Positions 6,177 to 13,252 of a DNA stretch of 15,146 nucleotides are shown in pieces. Source of the DNA: JACZST01 sp036985755 (GTDB taxonomy: Bacteria > Actinomycetota > Acidimicrobiia > Spongiisociales > UBA5794); the NCBI GenBank assembly GCA_036985755.1, contig BTQG01000056.1, positions 1 through 15,146 of the forward strand, in the 5' to 3' direction. Each line of letters opens with the position of its first letter. Positions within the stretch are counted from its first letter, which is position 1. A program made the translations under genes and the position numbers. Under the pieces are notes generated by a model. That model was not told the DNA's origin. It saw only the letters and a list, made by a program, of their open reading frames with translations, and ran no database searches.

Positions 6177-7400
6177 TCACGCAGCTGGGAGCCGGTCCAT
6201 GGCGGCCATGAGGGCTTGTCGTTCCTGACTCGAGAGGGACATCATGACTTCGTTGCGTGTCGTTTCGACGCGTTGTCGATCGACTGTCGACAGACGGTCC
6301 AGGGCAGAGAACATCGCTCCGACGTGCCAGCTGCACTGTGTTGGTGGATACGCGGCAATGGTGCGGATGCGGCCTGTCGTCATCTTCCGTCGCGCCTCCT
6401 CTTCGAGGGCCGCGAGCATTCCGACCATGATGTTGATCGTTCCGATGAGCTCACGGCGCAACGCGATCGGCCGTGTCACGAGGATCAAGACCACACCGGA
6501 AGCGAACAACGATCCGCCGAGCAGCACGCCCCCGGGATTCGATCCGAGCTGCGGGGACATGAACCGACCCATGAACAGCACGACGAAGCCGTACATGTAC
6601 GCCAAGATCGACAGGAACAGCCACAGATTCGAGTTGAACCGCTGGAGCGGGGTTTCGGTACCCTCCGACAGCGATCTTTTCCAGATCTCTCGCACGGCCA
6701 GCGATACCGCTCCCGCTCCAACAAGCGCGACCGCCACCCAGGCAAGCTCGGTTTGCGGACGGAGTCCGTTGGCGGCGAAGGGCACAACTCCCATGAACGC
6801 ACTCAGGAAGCCATACAGCAATATTGCTAGCCCGACGACGAGCAGAGCCCATCGGATTGAGCCTTGCCACCGGGGCTTGTTTCCCAGGAATCGTGAGCGC
6901 CGCGCGAGCATCTTGGCTACGCCGCGGATGGGGATGATCGTGATGATGCCGAAAAAGGCGAGGACGAATCCCCACCAGTTCCATCGGGGAAGGCGCAACG
7001 CGTCCTGGAAGGAGATCAGCATCCCCACACCGACGAGGATGATGCCCTTGACGAGCATCACGCCACCCGGCAGGATCAGGTCCGGTCGAAAGTTGAACTT
7101 CGGGCCGACCTCGAGACCGCGTACGAACGACCCTTCGGTCGGAGTGCGAATGAGCCACACAGCCGAACCCCAGAACCCGATGAAGAGCACCGGCAGCAAC
7201 AGCGCCGTTTCGGTGAGCGCCCACCCGGCTTGCAGGCTGACGGCAATGGAGATGAACAGTGGCATGAACAGCACTCCACCCACGAATGTTGCCGGCCGGT
7301 ATCGCTGATAGGTTGCTCTCCCGGCGAACGGAAACAGCATCAGCGTCACAACGACGCTGATCAGGCTTATGCCAAGGATCGCGCTCCATTCAACGTTCAT
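6177..7400 (-). CDS. Nine-TM membrane protein with the shared ~76-residue helical domain at its C-terminus
   Basis: This 407-aa protein is of unknown family. About nine hydrophobic segments are visible between residues 7 and 307, for example 7-25, 40-57, 62-82, 112-130, 141-160, 183-202, 218-236, 258-278 and 288-307. Residues 325-401 form a soluble C-terminal domain beginning MVGMLAALEEEARR and ending SLSSQERQALMAAMDRL. They match without gaps the domains of the proteins at 2576-3019 and 3474-4472 (R344, M363, A366, L370, V378, R394, M398, A399). ATG 7400 is chosen because it lies inside the preceding gene by 11 bases, as expected for a tight operon, and a membrane segment follows at once. 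The longer frame to 7451 would add Arg/Gly-rich residues. It is the last gene of the 7748-to-6177 operon. No enzyme motif is seen. Confidence 0.8.
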   Translation of the reverse strand: MNVEWSAILGISLISVVVTLMLFPFAGRATYQRYRPATFVGGVLFMPLFISIAVSLQAGWALTETALLLPVLFIGFWGSAVWLIRTPTEGSFVRGLEVGPKFNFRPDLILPGGVMLVKGIILVGVGMLISFQDALRLPRWNWWGFVLAFFGIITIIPIRGVAKMLARRSRFLGNKPRWQGSIRWALLVVGLAILLYGFLSAFMGVVPFAANGLRPQTELAWVAVALVGAGAVSLAVREIWKRSLSEGTETPLQRFNSNLWLFLSILAYMYGFVVLFMGRFMSPQLGSNPGGVLLGGSLFASGVVLILVTRPIALRRELIGTINIMVGMLAALEEEARRKMTTGRIRTIAAYPPTQCSWHVGAMFSALDRLSTVDRQRVETTRNEVMMSLSSQERQALMAAMDRLPAA

Positions 7401-7587
7401 GGTGAACCGTCTTCCCGCTCCGTGCCCTAGCGACCACCGCCCACCAGGCAACTACCGGCACTGCGTAGGCAACGACAAGGAGCAGGATCGGGCCGCCGCT
7501 CGCTGCTTGCTTCATCGCAAGCCACCACGTGAGCATGGTCGCCAGGACCGCGAGGTAGGTCAACGCAAAGCGTACGGGTGTGGTCAT
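7390..7587 (-). CDS. Small two-TM membrane protein (unrecognised)
   Basis: This 65-aa protein has two hydrophobic segments at about 7-25 (ALTYLAVLATMLTWWLAMK) and 32-53, separated by a short Gly-containing turn, and a basic C-terminus (ARARSGKTVHHER). ATG 7587 overlaps the stop of the upstream 54-aa gene as ATGA (7584-7587), and its own end overlaps the nine-TM gene by 11 bases. This arrangement implies translational coupling and supports it as a real gene despite its size and poor ribosome site. Two-TM hairpin proteins of this size are often subunits or regulators of larger membrane proteins, so a partnership with the nine-TM protein is plausible. That is inference only. Confidence 0.7.
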   Translation of the reverse strand: MTTPVRFALTYLAVLATMLTWWLAMKQAASGGPILLLVVAYAVPVVAWWAVVARARSGKTVHHER

Positions 7588-7748
7588 GCATCGCCGCCCA
7601 TGCCGAGGTGCGTCGGTGCGCGTCGTGTCTCCGGCGCGGAAGCCAACATGCCAACCATCCCGTTCACACTCGGCTGCCCGCCCTGGAAGGGGGAGGCAGG
7701 AACCGATGCCTTGGGCTCGGCCTTCGTGCTCTTCTTGAACCAACGCAT
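7584..7748 (-). CDS. 54-aa protein with the first helix of the shared domain (truncated paralogue or microprotein)
   Basis: The protein starts MRWFKKSTKAEPK, then a Pro/Ser/Gly-rich linker, then MVGMLASAPETRR (31-43) and ends shortly after. The layout (short basic-aromatic N-terminus, flexible linker, helix) parallels the 147-aa protein at 2576-3019, whose equivalent piece reads MVTMIAAAPEAQRR. The first six residues of the helix are identical to those at 325-330 of the nine-TM protein encoded two genes downstream. The rest of the domain is missing, and the frame ends in an ATGA overlap with the next gene. It could be a truncated paralogue whose end was replaced, or a functional short decoy. 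Start: ATG 7748, with GGGAG eight bases upstream. Confidence 0.65.
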   Translation of the reverse strand: MRWFKKSTKAEPKASVPASPFQGGQPSVNGMVGMLASAPETRRAPTHLGMGGDA

Positions 7749-7878
7749 GGGACCATCTCCCTTGATCGTCGTCCCGAGGATAGGTCGAACCGGCGCCGGG
7801 GCGGTGTCGCCCCACGCGAATGAATTGTGTCGTCTAGCCGACATTTCATTGACCATCAAGGAAGGAGTCGGTCCGAGC

Positions 7879-7898
7879 CGGGGCCTGTCCCGGCCCCG
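7879..7898. terminator. GC-rich hairpin in the divergent region
   Basis: CGGGGCC (7879-7885) pairs perfectly with GGCCCCG (7892-7898) around a 6-nt loop, and CCGA (7873-7876) / TCGG (7899-7902) extends it past a small bulge. No T tract follows. No gene ends here on either strand, so its job is unclear: it may be an attenuator, an insulator or a leftover terminator. Confidence 0.4.
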
Positions 7899-8019
7899 TC
7901 GGATCAATCCACCTGGAGACGATGGGAGATGATGGACCGCCGGGTGGGCTGATCCGCAATCATCGCATCCCCGGACGGTTGTCGCCGGGAGCGGTCAGAA
8001 CCGGCAGCCGAACCGCGGG

Positions 8020-8051
8020 CACACCGCCATCGACGCTACCTCGGCGGTGTG
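8020..8051. promoter_or_regulatory. Inverted repeat upstream of the AmiS/UreI-like gene
   Basis: CACACCGCC (8020-8028) and GGCGGTGTG (8043-8051) form a perfect 9-bp inverted repeat with a 14-nt spacer, about 195 bases upstream of the start at 8246. It may be an operator or a leader hairpin; the sequence alone does not decide. Confidence 0.35.
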
Positions 8052-8245
8052 GGCGGGTGGTGTCGCTGCGGGCGATGCCCGACGGCAGGGAATCCGGTCG
8101 GGATCGCGCCCGAATCACCCACGCATCAGGCCGGCTCGACGCGCAGTCTCCGGCCGACCGACACCTTCGGCCCCGCCGAACGACACACGATATGACAAGA
8201 CGAGGGGCGTCTTGGAAGGACGTCTCAGAGGAGAGGAGGCAACAG

Positions 8246-8752
8246 ATGGAATTCATAGTTCTGATCCTGCTGGGGGCGATACTTATCACCTATGGCTGGT
8301 ACTGGGGCGGGGTGACCGAGAGCCGCTCCACTGCCGTGGCCGTCGGGGGCCTTTCCCTCGTTCTTGGAGGGATAGCGATCTTCAATCCCGGTGAGGCCGA
8401 CGTGATCGTCTGGGCGGTGGCAGGCCTTACGGCCGTTTTCGGGCTCCTGGCCGCCGCCAGCGCCTATTGGGAGCAATCTCCCGACCGCACGTTGGGGCTG
8501 TACTCACTGCTGCTGGCCGTGGCCGCGCTTCTCTCTGTAGGAGCAGATGTCAACGCCACCGACAATCTGAATACCCTTGGCATCGCCGGGCTCATCCTCG
8601 CCGGGGTTTTCGCTCTGGTGTTTGTTGCAGGAGCGTTGGTCCCGGGGACTCGGGCATTTCGGTCGCTCATCGGCTGGGTGATGCTCGTGGCCGGGGCCGT
8701 CGTGGCCTTCCTGGGCTACGCCGAAGCGATAGGAATATCCGTAGGGACCTGA
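8246..8752 (+). CDS. Six-TM membrane protein, AmiS/UreI-like
   Basis: This 168-aa protein has six hydrophobic segments covering almost its whole length (about 2-19, 29-47, 53-73, 83-102, 112-134, 142-163). The order of landmarks resembles the AmiS/UreI family of urea/short-chain amide channels: GAILITYG near the N-terminus, LYSLLLAVAALLS in the middle, ILAGVFALVFVAGAL, then IGWVMLVAG at the end. The length is close to, but shorter than, typical AmiS/UreI (about 170-200 aa). I cannot confirm pore residues, and no urease or amidase gene is nearby, so the substrate is unknown. Start: ATG 8246 with AGGAGG at 8234-8239. The last ~50 codons are duplicated as a decayed remnant at 5912-6061. A strong hairpin follows, then prkA. 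Confidence 0.55.
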   Translation: MEFIVLILLGAILITYGWYWGGVTESRSTAVAVGGLSLVLGGIAIFNPGEADVIVWAVAGLTAVFGLLAAASAYWEQSPDRTLGLYSLLLAVAALLSVGADVNATDNLNTLGIAGLILAGVFALVFVAGALVPGTRAFRSLIGWVMLVAGAVVAFLGYAEAIGISVGT

Positions 8753-8801
8753 TTGAAGCAAGCCAGCACCCGATCTCTCTGGTGGGTGCCGGCCGGCACA
8801 C

Positions 8802-8845
8802 AGCGGGCCCCGGGGAACACCACTCGCTGGTCCCGGGGTCCCGCT
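8802..8845 (+). terminator. Long GC hairpin, copy 2, between the AmiS/UreI-like gene and prkA
   Basis: AGCGGGCCCCGGGGA (8802-8816) pairs with TCCCGGGGTCCCGCT (8831-8845), giving about 14 pairs with two single-base bulges and a 14-nt loop. It lies 50 bases after the upstream stop and ends 18 bases before the prkA start. It lacks a T tract. It may terminate transcription of the upstream gene or modulate read-through into prkA. Confidence 0.55.
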
Positions 8846-8863
8846 CCATTGGAAAGCACCGTG

Positions 8864-10696
8864 ATGAACGACGATTTGCTCGATCAGATCAAGACCGAAT
8901 TGGCCGACCTGAGCGAAGAGCTGCCATTCAGTGACTACCTGACCCGGGTCGAAGAGAACCCACAACTCGCCAGGCTGTCGCATCAGCTGATATTCGATGT
9001 CGTGAACGCAACGGCCCAGCCTGGTTCCGAAAGGCAGATGTTTTCCGACCTGTTCGGCATCGAACCGGTCCTGCGTCGAGTCGTGGACTACTTGGCGGCA
9101 GGCGCTCTCCGCTTGGATGTTCGGAATCGCATCCTGTTGCTGGTCGGTCCACCCGGCTCGGGGAAGTCGACCCTCGTCAACCAGATCAAGCAGGCTCTCG
9201 AAACGTATACGCGCAGCGAGGACGGGCTGGTGTACACCATCAAGGGATGCCCGGTGCAGGAAGACCCGCTGCATCTGATACCTCCGTGGCATCGTCAAGA
9301 ACTGCCGGTGTACGTGGAGGGTGATCTATGCCCGCGTTGTCGATGGTTTCTTCGAGAGGTTCACGGTGGGGCGGTCGCCGACATCCCCATCGTGCGGGTC
9401 ATCTTCAGCCAGGCGGAAGGGATCGGCGTCGGCACCTTCGTGGCTACCGACCCTCGTTCGGAGGACCTCGCCAGGCTGGTGGGCTCTGTCGATCGGAGCC
9501 TGATCAGCGAGATCAGTGAGGACGCCCAATCTTCGGCTCGACGGGCCTTCCGGCTCGACGGGGAGCTCAACGCCGGTAACCGGGGCCTGACTGACCTCAT
9601 CGATGTGTTCAAGATGGATCATCGATTCCTGTCCGTTCTGCTCACGTTGAGCCAGGAACACACCATCAAGCTTCACGGGCCGGGCACGCTCTATGCCGAC
9701 GAGGTCCTGATCGCCCAGAGCAACCTGGCGGAGTTCGAGGCGCTGGTGGCCGACCCCACGGCGGTCGCCCTCGTCGACCGCCTCTACACGGTGCAGGTGC
9801 CGTATCTGCTGTCGGTACGAGACGAGATGCGCATCTATGACAAACTTGCCACCGGCGCAGCGCCCGGTGCTGCGCATCTTTCACCGTTGGCGCTGAGATT
9901 GGCCGCTACATTCGCCGTTCTCACCCGCCTCTTCCCACAGAGCCGCGACGGCTGGAAACCCATGGAGAGAATGCGGCTCTACGAGGGTGCCTACCTGCCG
10001 GGAGCCAGACCAGGCGAAGGCGAGCGGCTGCGATCGGCCGTCCCTGGTGAGGGCCTATCCGGCGTATCGCCACGCTTCATCGCCGAACAGCTCAGCCGGG
10101 CGACCGCGCACGCCGAAGCATGCGTGGGCGGAGCGAACATCATGGCCAATCTTGCCGACGGCCTGACCCGCATCCCCAACATCGACGAGGCGACGCGGGA
10201 GAAGTGGAGCGCGCTTCTCCCGGCGCTCCGCGAGGAGTACGGGCGGCTGGTTCGGATCGCGCTGCAAAAAGCTCTGGCAACGGACTACGACGAACGCCGG
10301 CTTGAGATCTCGCGCTCGCTTGGCAACGAGCTCGAGGCGTCGTCGGCAGAGTCCGATCCGGCCGAGTCGCCCACCCTCGTTCGCATCGACCGGGCTCTCA
10401 ACGTCCCCCAATATCGCCGAAATGAGTTCCGCAAGCACTGGGTCGCTGTCAGTGGAAGCACGCCTCTCGAGTCTGAGCCCTACTTCGAGCAGGCTGTTGA
10501 CGCTCTCCTTTTGCCCCGCTGGAACGAGGTGGCGCGGAGCCTGCGTGAGACTCCGATGAGCGACCCGATCCTTCAAAGACTTCGCGGTCAGGGGTTCTGC
10601 GAGGTCGAGTCTCGAGAGATTCTTCGCCTCGGCACCGAAATGGCTCAACCGCGACGTCGGATGCCGGGCCGGTCTCACTCCATTGAGCCCCATTAG
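8864..10696 (+). CDS. prkA: PrkA-family AAA+ serine protein kinase (YeaG-type)
   Basis: This 610-aa protein matches the PrkA/YeaG family, in which an AAA+ ATPase domain precedes a kinase-like C-terminal domain. Walker A GPPGSGKS is at 95-102. The family-typical GDLCPRCRW (153-161), RGLTDLIDVFKMDHRFLSVLLTLSQEHTIKL (240-270, continuous), IAQSNLAEFEAL and the VPYLLSVRDEMRIY segment are also present. Length is slightly below E. coli YeaG (644 aa). PrkA is linked to sporulation in Bacillus and to stress and nitrogen-starvation responses in enterobacteria. ATG 8864 is chosen because GGAAAG lies eight bases upstream and the frame further upstream crosses a hairpin. The usual partners, a DUF444 protein (YeaH) and SpoVR, are not next to it: upstream is the AmiS/UreI-like gene and downstream a convergent cytidine deaminase. 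Confidence 0.93.
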   Translation: MNDDLLDQIKTELADLSEELPFSDYLTRVEENPQLARLSHQLIFDVVNATAQPGSERQMFSDLFGIEPVLRRVVDYLAAGALRLDVRNRILLLVGPPGSGKSTLVNQIKQALETYTRSEDGLVYTIKGCPVQEDPLHLIPPWHRQELPVYVEGDLCPRCRWFLREVHGGAVADIPIVRVIFSQAEGIGVGTFVATDPRSEDLARLVGSVDRSLISEISEDAQSSARRAFRLDGELNAGNRGLTDLIDVFKMDHRFLSVLLTLSQEHTIKLHGPGTLYADEVLIAQSNLAEFEALVADPTAVALVDRLYTVQVPYLLSVRDEMRIYDKLATGAAPGAAHLSPLALRLAATFAVLTRLFPQSRDGWKPMERMRLYEGAYLPGARPGEGERLRSAVPGEGLSGVSPRFIAEQLSRATAHAEACVGGANIMANLADGLTRIPNIDEATREKWSALLPALREEYGRLVRIALQKALATDYDERRLEISRSLGNELEASSAESDPAESPTLVRIDRALNVPQYRRNEFRKHWVAVSGSTPLESEPYFEQAVDALLLPRWNEVARSLRETPMSDPILQRLRGQGFCEVESREILRLGTEMAQPRRRMPGRSHSIEPH

Positions 10697-10725
10697 CGAG
10701 CCGCCCGCGTCCGGCAGGCTACGGA

Positions 10726-11130
10726 CTATTGAGCCTGTCCGCGACGCACCGCTTCGGGTCCGAATGCCTCGGGGAGCATCGCCTCGAGGGCGTGGGCTTC
10801 GGCCTCGCCGGTGGCGTCTTCGAGCACGATGTGGTGAACGCCGAACTCGTTCATGATCTGACGGCAGTTGCCACAGGGTGGGCAGGGCCCGCCGTCTGCA
10901 GCAGCGACTGCGATGCGCTCGATCTGGCGGCATCCGGCGGCGACCGCGCTCGCGATGGCGACGGCCTCGGCGCAGAGGGTCGAGGCGAAGGCGGCGTTCT
11001 CCACGTTCGTGCCGGTGAAGGTCCTGCCATCATTGGTGAGCACCGCCGCCCCGACGCCAAAACCCGAGTACGGCGCGTAGGCCGCACTCGCTGCCGCTCT
11101 CGCTTCGTCCAGCAAGTCGTGGTGTTCCAT
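10726..11130 (-). CDS. cdd: Cytidine deaminase (short, homotetrameric type)
   Basis: This 134-aa zinc enzyme deaminates cytidine and deoxycytidine to uridine and deoxyuridine in pyrimidine salvage. The active-site motif TLCAEAVAI carries Cys53 and the proton-shuttle Glu55, and PCPPCGNCRQ (82-91) carries the other zinc ligands Cys86 and Cys89. YAPYSGFGVGAAVL (18-31) and TNVENAAF (41-48) are the substrate-binding segments. Length is normal for the tetrameric class. Start: three ATGs are in frame; 11130 is preferred because GGAGG lies five bases upstream, whereas 11133 and 11160 are too close to it or lack one. The C-terminal tail (EAFGPEAVRRGQAQ) is typical. It converges with prkA (30-base gap) and diverges from the fatty-acid synthase gene. 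Confidence 0.93.
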   Translation of the reverse strand: MEHHDLLDEARAAASAAYAPYSGFGVGAAVLTNDGRTFTGTNVENAAFASTLCAEAVAIASAVAAGCRQIERIAVAAADGGPCPPCGNCRQIMNEFGVHHIVLEDATGEAEAHALEAMLPEAFGPEAVRRGQAQ

Positions 11131-11226
11131 CATTGCCTCCAGCGGGTGGAGTCGGTCCAAAGACTCCGATTGGTCCTCGAACGATGAGTCGTCGACCGTA
11201 AAGAATGGGGTCGTCGAGCGACACCG

Positions 11227-11292
11227 ATGAGCCGCTCGATCGTCAAACTCATCAAGGACGACGGCAGCGACGGGGAAGGAGCAGGCGCATGA
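11227..11292 (+). CDS. Possible 21-aa leader peptide overlapping the cyclopropane synthase start
   Basis: An ATG at 11227 opens a 21-codon frame (MSRSIVKLIKDDG at its start, then Gly/Glu/Ala-rich) whose TGA overlaps the start codon of the downstream gene as ATGA (11289-11292). The coupling geometry is suggestive. However, the ribosome site is weak and so short a frame can arise by chance. It would be a translational leader if real. Confidence 0.25.
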   Translation: MSRSIVKLIKDDGSDGEGAGA

Positions 11293-12548
11293 CGCTCGAG
11301 TCGTTTGTCACGGGGTGGCTGGGATCGGATCTCCCTGTTCGTTTCGAAGCGTACGACGGGACCGCGGTCGGGCCCGGGGATGCGAAGACGAGGGTGATCG
11401 TGCATTCCCCCGACGCACTGATCCGGATGGTGACGGCCCCCGGCGAACTTGGGGTCGGTCGAGCGTACGTGGCGGGCGACATTTCCATCGAGGGAGACAT
11501 CTACGGCCTCTTCGAGTTGCGAGACCGGATGCCGGAGGTGAAGCTCTCCGTAGGTGATCTACGCGCGTTGGTGGACATCATCGGGGTGCGCAACCTGCGC
11601 CGGATCCCGCCGCCACCTGAGGAGCACCGACCGCGCGGGCGGCTCCACTCTCGTCGCCGCGACGCAGCGGCGATCTCGCATCATTACGACATCTCGAATG
11701 ACTTCTACCGGCTCGTCCTCGGCCCGTCTCTCACCTACTCGTGTGCGGTGTTCACGGATCGCTCCGACACCTTGGAGCAGGCTCAGGAGAAAAAGTACGA
11801 ATTGATCTGCCGCAAGCTGGATCTTGGTCCGGGGATGCGGCTGCTCGATATCGGCTGCGGGTGGGGAGGGATGGTGCTCCACGCCGCCCGACACCACGGC
11901 GTGGAGGCGGTCGGAGTGACGATCTCACAGCCGCAGGTGGACCTGGCTCGCCAGAGAATCGCCGATGCCGGTCTCGACGATCGGGTCGAGATCCGGCTGC
12001 AGGACTATCGCGATATCGACGACGGGCCGTACGAGGCGATCAGCTCGATCGGGATGTTCGAACACGTAGGTTTGGAGCGACTTGAGCAGTATTTCGGCTC
12101 GGTCGTCGAGCTGCTCGCCCCAGGGGGTCGTCTGATGAACCATGCCATCAGCAGAACCGACAATGCGCCCCTACGTCGGTTTTCGCGGCCAGGCTTCTCC
12201 GAGCGGTACGTGTTTCCCGATGGGCAGCTCCACGAGGTGGGGACGGTGATCACCGCGCTCCAGGATGGTGGTCTCGAGGTGCGACACATGGAGAACTTGC
12301 GTGAGCACTACGCCCTCACCCTGCGTCGCTGGGTGGCGAACCTGGAGGCAAACTGGGAGGCGGCGGTCGCCGAGGTCGGTGAGGGTCGCGCCCGTGTGTG
12401 GCGTCTCTATATGGCGGCGAGCTCGGTGCTCTTCGAGGCTCACGAGGTCCACATCGACCAGGTGCTCGCCGTCAAGCTGCCCGAATCTGGACGCAGCCGC
12501 TTCCCGCTGCGACCCGACTGGGAGCTGGCACGAGCAGCCGTTCGCTGA
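11289..12548 (+). CDS. Cyclopropane-fatty-acyl-phospholipid synthase (CFA/mycolic acid cyclopropane synthase family)
   Basis: This 419-aa protein would transfer a methyl group from S-adenosylmethionine to the double bond of unsaturated acyl chains in membrane phospholipids, acting at the cytosolic membrane face. An N-terminal lipid-binding domain (about 1-110) precedes the methyltransferase domain. HYDISNDFYRLVL (132-144) and TYSCAVF (149-155) are family hallmarks. The SAM site LLDIGCGWGG is at 185-194, followed by VGVTISQPQ (208-216). MFEHVG (256-261) contains the active-site Glu, and EHYALTLRRW (339-348) is the C-terminal signature. Start: ATG 11289 with AAGGAG at 11276-11281; an upstream ATG at 11205 would add 28 low-complexity residues. 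Related actinobacterial enzymes also make branched chains (tuberculostearate precursors), so the exact product is unsure. Confidence 0.9.
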   Translation: MTLESFVTGWLGSDLPVRFEAYDGTAVGPGDAKTRVIVHSPDALIRMVTAPGELGVGRAYVAGDISIEGDIYGLFELRDRMPEVKLSVGDLRALVDIIGVRNLRRIPPPPEEHRPRGRLHSRRRDAAAISHHYDISNDFYRLVLGPSLTYSCAVFTDRSDTLEQAQEKKYELICRKLDLGPGMRLLDIGCGWGGMVLHAARHHGVEAVGVTISQPQVDLARQRIADAGLDDRVEIRLQDYRDIDDGPYEAISSIGMFEHVGLERLEQYFGSVVELLAPGGRLMNHAISRTDNAPLRRFSRPGFSERYVFPDGQLHEVGTVITALQDGGLEVRHMENLREHYALTLRRWVANLEANWEAAVAEVGEGRARVWRLYMAASSVLFEAHEVHIDQVLAVKLPESGRSRFPLRPDWELARAAVR

Positions 12549-12616
12549 TTACACCGCATCGACGGGAAGCGGGGCGAATGAGCCTCGTCAATATGCCCAT
12601 GGCGCTGTGTTGACGG

Positions 12617-13252
12617 CTAGCCGAGCTCGGCGGCCTCCTTCCAGTTCTCGCGTGCCTCGTTGCCGGCTGCAACCGCGACCAGGAGTGCTGCGGCTGGGTC
12701 GGCCCACCACCACCCGAGCGCGGCGTTGAGCGTCAGCCCGCTCAGCGTTGCTGTGGCGAGGATCGCGTCGAGGAAGGTCATGGTCGCCTCCGAGCGCAAC
12801 GGAGCCGAATCGAGCTGGCCGGCGACGCGCCGCTTCGCCGCAGCCAAGGCGAGCATGACGATGGCTGTGATTGCCAGGTAGGCGATCCCCCATGGCGACT
12901 CGCCGGGGCGTCGCCCGGTGACGAGATCACGCAGCGCGGTGAGCCCGAGAACGAGGGCCAGTGCTAGGAAGGCGCCGGCAACGAGACGGAGCGCAAGCGA
13001 CGTCCGCGCCTGGCGCTCAACTCGGTGACGCGGCGCCAGGTACCACACCACAACGAGCGAGGCAAAGATCTCAATGATCGAGTCCGCGCCGAATCCGACG
13101 AGGGCCAGCGACGCCGCAGCGATCCCCAACCCGATGGTGAGCACCGCCTCGCCCACGTTCCAGGCAATGGTGGCGAACTGGAGGCGCAGGGCACGACCCT
13201 GCCACCGGTCATGCGCATCAGCTTCAAGGAACACCCGGCGATGTTCGCACAA
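12617..13252 (-). CDS. CDF-like cation transporter, membrane domain only
   Basis: This 211-aa protein resembles the short cation diffusion facilitator-type transporters common in actinobacteria. ALRLQFATIAWNVGEAVLTI (21-40) begins the first membrane segment. The second has GFGADSIIEIFASLVVVWYL (53-72) with Asp57 and Glu61 in place of the classical metal site. Segments at about 88-107 and 122-139 follow, then RSEATMTFLDAILATATL and LGWWWADPAAALLVA. The cytosolic C-terminal metal-sensing domain of full-length CDFs is absent, as is usual for this subgroup. The substrate is unknown, probably a divalent metal. The start is uncertain: no ATG is available near the N-terminus. I give TTG 13252; GTG 13234 is the alternative. 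Both lack a good ribosome site. It diverges from the DUF3179 lipoprotein gene and converges with the cyclopropane synthase. Confidence 0.75.
   Translation of the reverse strand: MCEHRRVFLEADAHDRWQGRALRLQFATIAWNVGEAVLTIGLGIAAASLALVGFGADSIIEIFASLVVVWYLAPRHRVERQARTSLALRLVAGAFLALALVLGLTALRDLVTGRRPGESPWGIAYLAITAIVMLALAAAKRRVAGQLDSAPLRSEATMTFLDAILATATLSGLTLNAALGWWWADPAAALLVAVAAGNEARENWKEAAELG

Larger units (their letters stand above)
7749..8245. other. Divergent intergenic region (about 500 bases)
   Basis: This gap lies between the minus-strand 54-aa gene and the plus-strand AmiS/UreI-like gene, so it should carry both promoters. For the minus strand, TTGATG (7859-7854) and TAGACG (7836-7831) with a 17-base spacer is a weak candidate. 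Two hairpins are present (7879-7898 and 8020-8051). Overlapping frames on both strands are Arg/Pro-rich and unconvincing, including an in-frame upstream extension of the plus-strand gene from 7922. Confidence 0.4.

Noticed and set aside
6244..7308. A 354-codon plus-strand frame opposite the nine-TM gene
   Set aside because: The opposite strand encodes a coherent membrane protein with the shared domain; this frame is Arg/Ser/Thr-rich without structure.
8753..8863. Upstream extension of prkA to the stop of the preceding gene
   Set aside because: The 37 added residues would be read through a strong hairpin and lack PrkA similarity; ATG 8864 has a ribosome site.
8504..9298. A minus-strand frame spanning the AmiS/UreI-like and prkA genes
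   Set aside because: It crosses two well-supported plus-strand genes and the hairpin between them.
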